From Gemelliphila asaccharolytica (lineage in GTDB: Bacteria; Bacillota; Bacilli; Staphylococcales; Gemellaceae), in assembly GCF_001553005.1 (NCBI RefSeq), contig NZ_KQ959874.1:31200-95199 (forward strand): 64,000 nucleotides of DNA. The letters are read 5' to 3'. The notes below the pieces were generated by a model, which worked only from the letters and a program-made list of their open reading frames with translations, made no database searches and was not told the DNA's origin. Below, in pieces: positions 17,244-24,712 of this stretch (its first letter is position 1; the number at the start of each line of letters is the position of its first letter). The position numbers were made by a program, and so were the translations under genes.

Positions 17244-18659
17244 ATGGTAAAAATAAAGAGAAAATCTAATTTTAACTCAATTAATATTTTATTTTTAATT
17301 TTTATTATATTATCTATTATTTCTATATTACTTTATTATAAATATAATAAAAGTAGTAGTGATAATAATCTTAATAGGAATAAAATAGTATTATCTAAAA
17401 ATACTAATTTAAGAACAGGTCCAGGGAATAATTATCCATCTATAAAATCATTATCATCTAGCGAGAGGTTAGTAAAATACGCAGAAGTTGATGATTGGAT
17501 AGAAGTAAAAACTTCAGACAATTTTTTGGGTTGGATAGAAGGGTGGAACATATTTTCGAGTAATATAAAGGATCCTAAAGAAAAATTAAAAGAAAAATTA
17601 TCTAACTATTCAGTTTTATTAAACTCTGAAAGTAAAGATGACTTTAATATATATATAATTTCTAAAGTTAAAGAAAATTTGGAAAAAGATGGAATTAAAG
17701 TTATTCAAAAAAATATAGAAAAAAATGATTTAAATAAAGAAGAATATAGTAAATTATTGCAAGATAATAATATAAATATAGAAATAAACGTTGATGTTTA
17801 TGATGATAAAAGTATAAATTCTGGAGTAACAATATGTTATGAAGAAGATAAATCTAAAATATTAGCAAATAATGTAAAAAAATATTTTGATGAAAATTAT
17901 ATATATAAAGTAAACAATTCAAAAAAAATATCATCAAAAGAAATATTAGGTAAAGAAATACCAAAATTATATTTATATATAGGAAATGTTTCAAAAGATA
18001 TAGATATAGATATATTAAAAAATAAAGTATACAGTTATCAATATGTTTTATCAATAACAAGAGGTATAGAAGATTATTTTTATGATTTGATAAATCAAAA
18101 TATGATTAATGAAAATAATAAAGAAAAACTAATTAATGCTCCTCATAAAGGAATGGACATACCACTTTACTATACAAAACAAGAAGAGTACAAAGATATA
18201 TCTTATGGCCTAGATGGAGATAAAAATATAAAATCAAATGGAGATGTTATAATTTCATTAATTATGATTCAAAATTATTTATATCCTGATAAAAAAATAA
18301 CAGTAAATGATATAGTAAATTGGAGTGGAAATAAATATTATGTTCAAGGGAAAGGAAATTCAGATAAGATAATAGAAGATTTTTGCAAAAAAAACTCTAT
18401 AAAATATAGAAGTATAAAATCAGATATTTTTAAAAATATAGATGAAGCATTAAAAGAAGGAAAACCTGTAATTGTTAAATTAAAAAAAGGTAGCTTTTCT
18501 GAAAACAAGGAAAGTTATAAGGTAATAAGAGGAAAAGAGGATAACAAGTATTATTTTAATGATCCAAACGATGATGAAATTAAACTTAATTCATATAAAG
18601 GATTTAGTAAAGAAATTTTTGAGAAAGATATTATAAATATATGGGAATTAGAGAAATAA
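17244..18659 (+). CDS. Anchored SH3b protein with degenerate amidase-like and C39-like domains
   Basis: A 471-residue protein. A membrane anchor (about residues 11-31) is followed by a bacterial SH3 domain (about 45-106: NTNLRTGPGNNYPSIKSL). Residues about 115-290 follow the layout of an Amidase_3 fold (FNIYIISKVKENLEKDGIKV early, LYLYIGNVS and ITRGIEDYFYDLI late), but the zinc-binding histidine and glutamate positions are not there. Residues about 300-471 follow a C39_2 fold (PLYYTKQEEYKDISYG at the start, YYFNDPNDDEI near the end), but aspartate 334 replaces the catalytic cysteine and serine 424 the histidine. In Bacillus an SH3-amidase (yrvJ) occupies this place after dtd. I infer a non-catalytic wall-binding or regulatory role; fold assignments are by eye. 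Confidence 0.6.
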   Translation: MVKIKRKSNFNSINILFLIFIILSIISILLYYKYNKSSSDNNLNRNKIVLSKNTNLRTGPGNNYPSIKSLSSSERLVKYAEVDDWIEVKTSDNFLGWIEGWNIFSSNIKDPKEKLKEKLSNYSVLLNSESKDDFNIYIISKVKENLEKDGIKVIQKNIEKNDLNKEEYSKLLQDNNINIEINVDVYDDKSINSGVTICYEEDKSKILANNVKKYFDENYIYKVNNSKKISSKEILGKEIPKLYLYIGNVSKDIDIDILKNKVYSYQYVLSITRGIEDYFYDLINQNMINENNKEKLINAPHKGMDIPLYYTKQEEYKDISYGLDGDKNIKSNGDVIISLIMIQNYLYPDKKITVNDIVNWSGNKYYVQGKGNSDKIIEDFCKKNSIKYRSIKSDIFKNIDEALKEGKPVIVKLKKGSFSENKESYKVIRGKEDNKYYFNDPNDDEIKLNSYKGFSKEIFEKDIINIWELEK

Positions 18660-18662
18660 TTC

Positions 18663-18691
18663 TTGACTATAAATAAAATATATGCTAACAT
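18663..18691 (+). promoter_or_regulatory. Promoter of the rplU operon
   Basis: TTGACT (18663-18668), exactly 17 bases, then TAACAT (18686-18691). It lies immediately upstream of the structured L21 leader. Confidence 0.65.
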
Positions 18692-18800
18692 TTTAATGTT
18701 GGAGTGGCTTCCGCTACTACAACCGCTCTTAAAGGGTATAAGTGTTATTATAAGTAACCACCCAGCAAAAGGCGAGTCTTAGTATAAAAATTAAGGAGGT
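18692..18800 (+). ncRNA. L21 leader, cis-regulatory RNA of rplU
   Basis: A stretch of about 110 bases with clearly higher GC than its surroundings sits between the promoter and rplU. It contains several short complementary patches (for example GGAGTGGCTTCCGCTAC and the later AACCACCCAGCAAAAGGCG). Position and the GGAGTGG/CCACCC pairing fit the Firmicute ribosomal protein L21 leader family, thought to mediate autoregulation by L21. A covariance-model search (the Rfam L21_leader model) would settle it. Confidence 0.65.
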
Positions 18801-18808
18801 GCAAGATA

Positions 18809-19120
18809 ATGTATGCAGTAATAGAAACAGGTGGGAAACAACTAAAAGTAGAAGAAGGACAAACTATCTTTGTTGAAAAATTATCTGTTGATGAAGATTC
18901 TATGTATACTTTTAACAAGGTATTATTAGTAGGGGCAGAAAAAGAGTTGAAATTTGGAAAACCTTTCGTTGAAGGAGCAACAGTTACAGCAAAAGTTGTA
19001 TCACATGGAAAAGGTAAAAAAATTACAGTATTTAAATACAAACCTAAGAAAAATAATCATCGTAAATTAGGACATCGTCAACCGTTCACTAAATTGGTTG
19101 TAGAAAAAATTAATTTATAA
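18809..19120 (+). CDS. rplU: 50S ribosomal protein L21
   Basis: A 103-residue large-subunit protein that binds 23S r[21 protein letters not shown] at the start and the C-terminal [19 protein letters not shown] stretch are hallmark L21 sequences. A full AAGGAGGTG ribosome-binding site precedes the ATG. It is first in the conserved rplU-prp-rpmA operon and its expression is probably controlled by the leader RNA upstream. Confidence 0.97.
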   Translation: MYAVIETGGKQLKVEEGQTIFVEKLSVDEDSMYTFNKVLLVGAEKELKFGKPFVEGATVTAKVVSHGKGKKITVFKYKPKKNNHRKLGHRQPFTKLVVEKINL

Positions 19121-19121
19121 T

Positions 19122-19451
19122 ATGATTAATGTTAATATTTTAAAGAAAGATTGTTTAATTAAAAGAATTGAAATTGAAGGTCATGCAAATTATTCGGTTA
19201 AAGGAAGTGATATTGTGTGCGCTGGAGTTTCATCGGTTGTTATAGGTTGTATTAATTCCATAGATGAAATTTGTGAAGATACTATTTTTAAACTGAAAAT
19301 TGATGAGAAAAAAGGTAGTATTAAATATAATTCAATTAAATCAACTGAAAATGAACAACTTCTTTTAAGGTCATTACTTATTTCTTTGAAATGTATAGAA
19401 AAAAATTATTCTGATTATATAAATATTAATATGAAAGAGGTGAAGTACTGA
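19122..19451 (+). CDS. prp: Ribosomal-processing cysteine protease Prp
   Basis: A 109-residue protein of the YsxB/Prp family that removes the N-terminal extension of ribosomal protein L27. The catalytic histidine is at 21 ([11 protein letters not shown]) and the cysteine at 33 ([11 protein letters not shown]), matching the known pair of the Staphylococcus aureus enzyme. It starts 1 base after the rplU stop without its own ribosome-binding site, so it is probably translated by coupling. Its stop overlaps the rpmA start. Its substrate is encoded by the next gene. Confidence 0.93.
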   Translation: MINVNILKKDCLIKRIEIEGHANYSVKGSDIVCAGVSSVVIGCINSIDEICEDTIFKLKIDEKKGSIKYNSIKSTENEQLLLRSLLISLKCIEKNYSDYININMKEVKY

Positions 19452-19738
19452 TGATGTTAAATTTAAATTTACAATTTTTTGCATCTAAAAAAGGGGTTGG
19501 ATCTACTAAAAATGGTAGAGATTCTGAATCAAAACGATTAGGTGCTAAGAGAGCTGATGGACAATATGTTACTGCGGGATCTATTTTATATAGACAAAGA
19601 GGAACTAAAATTTATCCAGGAACTAATGTGAAAAAAGGAGGAGATGATACTCTATTTTCATTAGTAAATGGTATTGTAAAATTTGAAAGATATGGACGTA
19701 GCAAGAAAAAAGTTTCTGTTTACCCTAAAGCACAATAA
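19451..19738 (+). CDS. rpmA: 50S ribosomal protein L27 with cleavable N-terminal extension
   Basis: A 95-residue precursor. The N-terminus reads [10 protein letters not shown] followed by [15 protein letters not shown], the conserved start of mature L27 at the peptidyl transferase centre. The LNLQFF extension is the Prp recognition site known in Firmicutes, cut before ASKK. Start is ATG at 19451 or the adjacent ATG at 19454; GAGGTG at 19438-19442 is compatible with either. The pairing with prp upstream indicates an essential cleavage step in ribosome maturation. Confidence 0.96.
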   Translation: MMLNLNLQFFASKKGVGSTKNGRDSESKRLGAKRADGQYVTAGSILYRQRGTKIYPGTNVKKGGDDTLFSLVNGIVKFERYGRSKKKVSVYPKAQ

Positions 19739-19740
19739 AA

Positions 19741-19774
19741 AATAAAAACTATTCTGAAAAGAATAGTTTTTATT
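19741..19774. terminator. Bidirectional terminator between rpmA and the minus-strand gene
   Basis: A perfect 15-bp stem, AATAAAAACTATTCT (19741-19755) and AGAATAGTTTTTATT (19760-19774), closes a GAAA tetraloop, with T-rich sequence on both strands. It ends rplU-prp-rpmA and also overlaps the stop codon of the convergent gene at 19770-20768. Confidence 0.9.
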
Positions 19775-20768
19775 TTTTATTTTTTTTACTTTTAACAATT
19801 TTATTATTATTTTTAGTATTTTTATTTTCTTTTTTAATAGGTTGTTCTTGAACAAATTCTTGTTCGGAGATTTTAGTAGGATCAATCGGTAAAAAATTAT
19901 TATCATATGTTTTATATACTAATCTGTTAGATTTTATTAAAAAGCCTACAGCTTTTATTTCAGTTCCTTTATAAACTGTTTGTTTAACATTTTTTAATGT
20001 GCTATCTGTATAATCAGTAATATTAGATAATATTTTTAATTTTAGTGGTTTATCAACAAATTCAAAAGAAAAATTATCATTTTTATCAATCACATCTACT
20101 AATTTTTCATTAGCTGTAATATAATTTCCTTTGTATTCTCCCTCAGCGATTTTATACATAAGATAACCACCAGGAGAAACTATTTTATCAACAACAAATT
20201 CTGTTTCTTCATTTATTATATTATTAATAGAGTTCCAGTCCTCATTACTAAATATATGAACTTTTTTTAAAGTTTTTATTTTTCTATTAACATCAAAGCT
20301 ATATGAAGATGCATTATATGAATTTTGAGCATTTATTTCTTCATCAAGTGCTATTTCTGAAATTCTTATAGTTTCTGCTTTTTCTTTTTCATCTTTATTA
20401 TCTTTTTTAGAGTTACTTTCAACTGTATTATTAATATTATTTTGATTAATATTACTATCAATATAATGATCTTTTTTTATTGAAAATATAAGCATAAAAA
20501 AAGAAAAAGCGAGAACAATAGCTGATGATAAGATAAAAGAAATTATTAATTTTATATCTAAATTATTTACATAATTTAATATGTATTTTTTATTATTGTC
20601 TATCTTTTTGAAAATATATTTTTTAAAAAAATAGATTATAGAATCATATCCTATAAGAAAAATATTTTTTTTTTGATTTTCAATTACATAATAAAAAGAA
20701 ATCTTTTTATATATGTCTAAAATATTTTTAAAAGTTTTTATTACCATTTTTTTCTTTTCACTAAACAT
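19770..20768 (-). CDS. Single-span surface protein with SH3-like (DUF5776-type) repeats
   Basis: A 332-residue protein. About 70 N-terminal residues are cytoplasmic and lysine-rich, a membrane span lies at about 74-96, and then a low-complexity Asn/Lys/Glu linker. Two repeats of about 60 residues follow: the first from about 163 (IKTLKKVHIFSNEDWNSI) to GNYITANEKLVDVI, the second from about 235 to 300. The ITANEK hallmark resembles DUF5776/SLAP-type wall-associated repeats. The C-terminus is poly-Lys/Asn. A run of ten A bases encodes the QKKN stretch near residue 33 and could slip. Role probably at the cell wall. Confidence 0.55.
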   Translation of the reverse strand: MFSEKKKMVIKTFKNILDIYKKISFYYVIENQKKNIFLIGYDSIIYFFKKYIFKKIDNNKKYILNYVNNLDIKLIISFILSSAIVLAFSFFMLIFSIKKDHYIDSNINQNNINNTVESNSKKDNKDEKEKAETIRISEIALDEEINAQNSYNASSYSFDVNRKIKTLKKVHIFSNEDWNSINNIINEETEFVVDKIVSPGGYLMYKIAEGEYKGNYITANEKLVDVIDKNDNFSFEFVDKPLKLKILSNITDYTDSTLKNVKQTVYKGTEIKAVGFLIKSNRLVYKTYDNNFLPIDPTKISEQEFVQEQPIKKENKNTKNNNKIVKSKKNKK

Positions 20769-20792
20769 TTTTCACCTATATTATTAAAAAAT

Positions 20793-22118
20793 TTAAATAT
20801 TATTATTATTATTATTATTGTCTTTCCATACCTCAATTTGTCTTATCTGATCTTCATCAATTGCTCTTACTTTAAATGTAACTCCTTGTATAGTATAGGT
20901 ATTTCCAACTTTTGCTTGATATTTAATCATATAAATATAAACACCTATTGTATCAACTTCTTCATGAGGTATAGAGATATTAAAGATAGAATTGACATCT
21001 TGGATAGAAACCCAACCATCTATTAAATAGTGTCCATTTTTTAATTTTTTAATTAAACTTTGTTCATCATCATCAAATTCATCTCTTATTTCACCTGTAA
21101 GCTGTTCTATTATGTCTTCTAATGTTACTATTCCACTTGTTCCACCATATTCATCAGTTACAATTATCATATGTTCCCTATTTTGTTTTATAATTTTTAA
21201 TACTTGTGATATGGGGGTATGATCAAACACTTTTATAATAGGAGTCATAAATTCTTTGAGTTCTTCTGATGATTCTATTTCTTTATTAGCAAAAAATAAT
21301 TTTTTAACATTTAATATTCCTAGTATTTCATCTTTATCTCCCCCAACTATAATTGGATATCTAGTGTATTCTTCTTGTTTTATTTGTCTCATTATAACTG
21401 CTATGGAGTCTTCAAGATCAAGAGCAAAAACTTCTGTTCTAGGAGTCATGATTTCTTTTGCTATTTTATTATCAAATTCAAATACTCGTTCTACATACCT
21501 ATATTCAGTATCATTTATTTTTCCATGATCCATAGAAGAACGCATAATAGTTCTCAATTCTTGTTCGCTATGAACTTCTCCTTGATTTTGTAATTCGTGA
21601 TACCCTAAAATTTTTGCTATAAATGTTGCTAATTCATTCAATATCCATATTACAGGGTGCATTATTTTATTAAATATAAAAAGTGGAATAGCTATTCTAA
21701 ATGCAGAATGTTCTACTTTTTGTATTGCTATAGTTTTCGGAACTAATTCACCCAAAACAACATGTAAGAGTGTCATGAACGAAAATGAAAAAATATAAGA
21801 AATGCTATGGGTAATTGCAGAATTAAGCTCTAGAAGATTAAAAATTGGATGAAATAATGTGAAAAAAACAGATTCTCCTACCCATCCTAATCCTAGTGAA
21901 ACTATGGTTATTCCCAGTTGAGTAGCAGATAAGAAATTATCTAAATGTTCCACCATTTCTAATAATAATTTGGCTTTTTTATTTCCATTTTTTACTAATT
22001 CTTTAATTCTAGTTGGTCTTAATTTAACTAAAGAAAATTCTGCTGTAACAAAGATTGCAGAACCTAATAATAATATAATAATTAAAAATAATTTTAAAAT
22101 AATAATATTGAGGTCCAT
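20793..22118 (-). CDS. CNNM-CBS-CorC/HlyC family membrane protein
   Basis: A 441-residue protein. The CNNM (DUF21) transmembrane domain spans residues about 1-200 (AEFSLVKLRPTRIKEL, LSATQLGITIVSLGLGW). Two CBS domains follow at about 215-335 (MTPRTEVFALD, VTDEYGGTSGIVTLEDI), then a C-terminal CorC/HlyC transporter-associated domain (about 355-430). The family is linked to magnesium or cobalt efflux; the older name hemolysin is misleading. The C-terminus is DNNNNNNNI, encoded by seven AAT triplets at 20799-20819. It is divergent from purR, and its own ribosome-binding site is weak. Confidence 0.9.
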   Translation of the reverse strand: MDLNIIILKLFLIIILLLGSAIFVTAEFSLVKLRPTRIKELVKNGNKKAKLLLEMVEHLDNFLSATQLGITIVSLGLGWVGESVFFTLFHPIFNLLELNSAITHSISYIFSFSFMTLLHVVLGELVPKTIAIQKVEHSAFRIAIPLFIFNKIMHPVIWILNELATFIAKILGYHELQNQGEVHSEQELRTIMRSSMDHGKINDTEYRYVERVFEFDNKIAKEIMTPRTEVFALDLEDSIAVIMRQIKQEEYTRYPIIVGGDKDEILGILNVKKLFFANKEIESSEELKEFMTPIIKVFDHTPISQVLKIIKQNREHMIIVTDEYGGTSGIVTLEDIIEQLTGEIRDEFDDDEQSLIKKLKNGHYLIDGWVSIQDVNSIFNISIPHEEVDTIGVYIYMIKYQAKVGNTYTIQGVTFKVRAIDEDQIRQIEVWKDNNNNNNNI

Positions 22119-22321
22119 TATATGTTTTTTTTATCCTTTCGACTAATCAACTAATCTATTAGTTTAATATTAATTATATAAATTGTACTATATTTTATAT
22201 GAAATATCAATTTAAATAAAATATGTGTTAAGATACCGTAAGTATACATATTAATCAATTTTTTTTTAATAAAAAATTGGTTAAAAAATTAATTTAAGTA
22301 GAAACAAGTGTTTTTAAAAAC

Positions 22322-22350
22322 TTTACTAATACGAACGTTCGTGTTATATT
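22322..22350 (+). promoter_or_regulatory. purR promoter with a perfect palindrome in its spacer
   Basis: TTTACT (22322-22327), exactly 17 bases, then TATATT (22345-22350). The spacer contains the perfect 12-bp palindrome ACGAACGTTCGT at 22331-22342. Both strands contain the CGAAC core of the Firmicute PurBox. Placement between -35 and -10 implies that bound repressor blocks this promoter, most simply PurR itself. The remaining part of 22119-22321 shows only AT-rich hairpin-like sequence. Confidence 0.6.
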
Positions 22351-22389
22351 ATAAATATTCTTTAGAGTTATTTGAGTTAGGAGAAAAAA

Positions 22390-23223
22390 ATGAAATTAAA
22401 AAGAAGTGAACGTATAGTCATAATGACAGAATATTTGTTAAAAAATCCTAATAAAATTATACCTTTAACGTACTTTGTTAAAAAGTTTAACCAAGCTAAA
22501 TCATCTATTAGTGAAGATATATTTATAATAAAACAAAGTTTTATAGAAGAAAGTATAGGAGAAATTGTCACTCTTTCTGGCGTTAATGGAGGTGTAGTGT
22601 ATAGACCTGTTCTTAGTCTAGAATCAGCTAAAGATGTAATAAATGAGTTTTTAGAATTGCTTAGATCAAAAGATAGACTTTTAGCGGGCGGATATATTTT
22701 TATGTCAGATATAATAGGAAATACTAATTTAATGAATAGATTAGGAGTATTAATTTCTTATATATATAAAGATAAACAGATAGATGCAGTAGTCACTGTT
22801 GCATCAAAAGGAATACCTGTAGCATACGCAATAGCTTCTGTTTTAAATAAACCAATAGTGATAATAAGAGAAGATAATAAGGTTACGGAAGGAACGACTG
22901 TAGCAATAAATTTTGTATCTGGCTCTAGAAAAAAAATAGAAACTATGGTTCTTTCAAAAAAAAGTTTGAATACAAATTCAAGGGTACTCTTGGTTGACGA
23001 TTTTTTAAGAGGTGGTGGTGTAATGAATGGTATGCAAACATTAATGAATGAATTTGATGCTCAAATAGTTGGTAAAGTTGTATTAGCTGAATGTTTTGAT
23101 ACTAGATATGATTATGATGAAAATTATACATATTTAGCTAAATTAACAAAAATAAATGAATTCACAGGTGAGTTTGAAATAAGTGAAGGAAATGCTATAA
23201 ATAAAATTTTGAAGGGGATTTAA
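22390..23223 (+). CDS. purR: Purine biosynthesis repressor PurR
   Basis: A 277-residue regulator of the Bacillus type. Residues about 1-75 form a winged helix (RSERIVIMTEYLLKNPNKIIPLTYF). Residues about 80-277 form a phosphoribosyltransferase-like domain with the PRPP loop VLLVDDFLRGGG (about 200-211), which senses PRPP instead of catalysing transfer. It is preceded by GAGTTAGGAG and a promoter carrying a CGAAC palindrome. Its stop overlaps the first possible glmU start by one base. The spoVG gene, found between them in spore formers, is absent. Confidence 0.93.
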   Translation: MKLKRSERIVIMTEYLLKNPNKIIPLTYFVKKFNQAKSSISEDIFIIKQSFIEESIGEIVTLSGVNGGVVYRPVLSLESAKDVINEFLELLRSKDRLLAGGYIFMSDIIGNTNLMNRLGVLISYIYKDKQIDAVVTVASKGIPVAYAIASVLNKPIVIIREDNKVTEGTTVAINFVSGSRKKIETMVLSKKSLNTNSRVLLVDDFLRGGGVMNGMQTLMNEFDAQIVGKVVLAECFDTRYDYDENYTYLAKLTKINEFTGEFEISEGNAINKILKGI

Positions 23224-23225
23224 TG

Positions 23226-24614
23226 ATGAAAAATAGATATGCTGTTGTTTTAGCAGCTGGTAAAGGTTCAAGAATGAAGTCTAAATTATATAAAGTACTA
23301 CATAAAATTTGTGATAGAACAATGGTTGAATTAGTTCTTGACAGTATTGAAGATTTGGGAATGAAAGAAATAATTACTGTAGTTGGATATGGATCTGAAG
23401 AAGTAAAAAAAATAATATCTAATAGATCAAGTTTTGTTTTTCAAGAAGAGCAGTTAGGTACAGCACATGCAGTAAAGATGGCATACGATAAACTTTATGA
23501 TAAAGATGGAACTACTATTGTTATGTATGGTGATACTCCTTTGATAAAAAAAGAAACATTAGAACAAATGTTAAATCATCATGAGAAAAGTTCAGCGAAA
23601 GCTACGGTATTAACGTCATATACATCAAATCCTTTTGCTTATGGAAGAATAGTTAGAGATTCTAAAGGAAACTTATTAAAAATAGTCGAAGAAAAGGATG
23701 CTACTGAAGAAGAGAAATTAATTAAAGAAGTTAATTCAGGTATATATTGTTTTGATAATAGAGAACTTTTTAAACTAATATCTTTAGTAAAAAATGATAA
23801 TAATCAAGGAGAATACTATTTACCTGACGTGTTGAAATTTATAAGGGAAAATGGAGATAAAATAGAAACTTATGTATGTGATGATTTTGATGAAACATTG
23901 GGAGTAAATGATAGAGTTGCATTATCTTATGCAGAGAATATTATGAGAAAAAGAATAAATAAAAAGCATATGCTTAATGGAGTTACATTAGTTGATCCAT
24001 TAAATACATATATAGCAAGTAATGTAATTATAGGCTGTGATACTACTATATATCCGAATACTACAATTAAATCAAAAACTATTATTGGTAGTAATTGTAT
24101 AATTAAGCCAAATTCATATATTGAAAATTCAATTGTTTCTGATAATGTAATAATAATTCAATCAACTATAATAGATTCAAAAATAGGGAAATATTCAAAA
24201 ATAGGTCCATATTCACACCTAAGAGATGGGGTAGAATTGGGAGAAAAAATAAGAATTGGAAATTTTGTTGAAATAAAAAATTCTAAATATGGAAATGGAA
24301 CCAAAACTGCACATTTAAGCTACATAGGAGATGCAACTATAGGAGAAAATACAAATATAGGATGCGGTAGTATAACAGTTAATTATGATGGAAAAACAAA
24401 ACATAAAACTGTAATAGGGAATGATGTTTTTGTAGGATGTAACTCTAATCTCTTAGCCCCAGTAAATATAGGAGATGGAGCTTTAATAGCAGCTGGAACA
24501 ACAGTAACAAAAAATGTAGAAGATGATACACTAGCTATTGGAAGAGTAAAACAAGAGAATAAAAAAGGATATGCAAAAAGATTCCCGTCTGCTAGAAATA
24601 TAAAAAGTAAGTAA
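23226..24614 (+). CDS. glmU: Bifunctional UDP-N-acetylglucosamine pyrophosphorylase / glucosamine-1-phosphate acetyltransferase
   Basis: A 462-residue cytoplasmic enzyme that makes UDP-GlcNAc for peptidoglycan and wall polymers. The N-terminal uridyltransferase domain shows VLAAGKGSRMKSK (about residues 7-19) and EEQLGTAHAV. The C-terminal left-handed beta helix (about 250-450) includes NFVEIKNSKYGNGTK and HLSYIGDATIGENTNIG. Two adjacent ATGs exist at 23223 and 23226; AGGGG at 23213-23217 sits 8 bases before 23226, which I prefer. Confidence 0.95.
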   Translation: MKNRYAVVLAAGKGSRMKSKLYKVLHKICDRTMVELVLDSIEDLGMKEIITVVGYGSEEVKKIISNRSSFVFQEEQLGTAHAVKMAYDKLYDKDGTTIVMYGDTPLIKKETLEQMLNHHEKSSAKATVLTSYTSNPFAYGRIVRDSKGNLLKIVEEKDATEEEKLIKEVNSGIYCFDNRELFKLISLVKNDNNQGEYYLPDVLKFIRENGDKIETYVCDDFDETLGVNDRVALSYAENIMRKRINKKHMLNGVTLVDPLNTYIASNVIIGCDTTIYPNTTIKSKTIIGSNCIIKPNSYIENSIVSDNVIIIQSTIIDSKIGKYSKIGPYSHLRDGVELGEKIRIGNFVEIKNSKYGNGTKTAHLSYIGDATIGENTNIGCGSITVNYDGKTKHKTVIGNDVFVGCNSNLLAPVNIGDGALIAAGTTVTKNVEDDTLAIGRVKQENKKGYAKRFPSARNIKSK

Positions 24615-24645
24615 TAATATAATTATATAACAGAAATAAAAAGTC

Positions 24646-24674
24646 TTGAATTTATTTTTGATAAGTTCTATAAT
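24646..24674 (+). promoter_or_regulatory. Promoter of the CBS/HotDog regulator gene
   Basis: TTGAAT (24646-24651), 17 bases, then a consensus TATAAT (24669-24674). The start codon lies about 40 bases downstream. Confidence 0.65.
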
Positions 24675-24712
24675 ATATTATAATACAGATGAAAAGTGTT
24701 AGGAGTATATAA

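Noticed and set aside
19770..22118. Open frames on the + strand opposite to the two minus-strand genes (for example 21256-21593)
   Set aside because: They have no family resemblance or ribosome-binding sites and lie opposite well-supported genes; they are antisense shadows.
22255..22290. AT-only hairpin upstream of purR as terminator
   Set aside because: No gene reads into it from either side, as the flanking genes are divergent. It is listed only as hairpin-like sequence.
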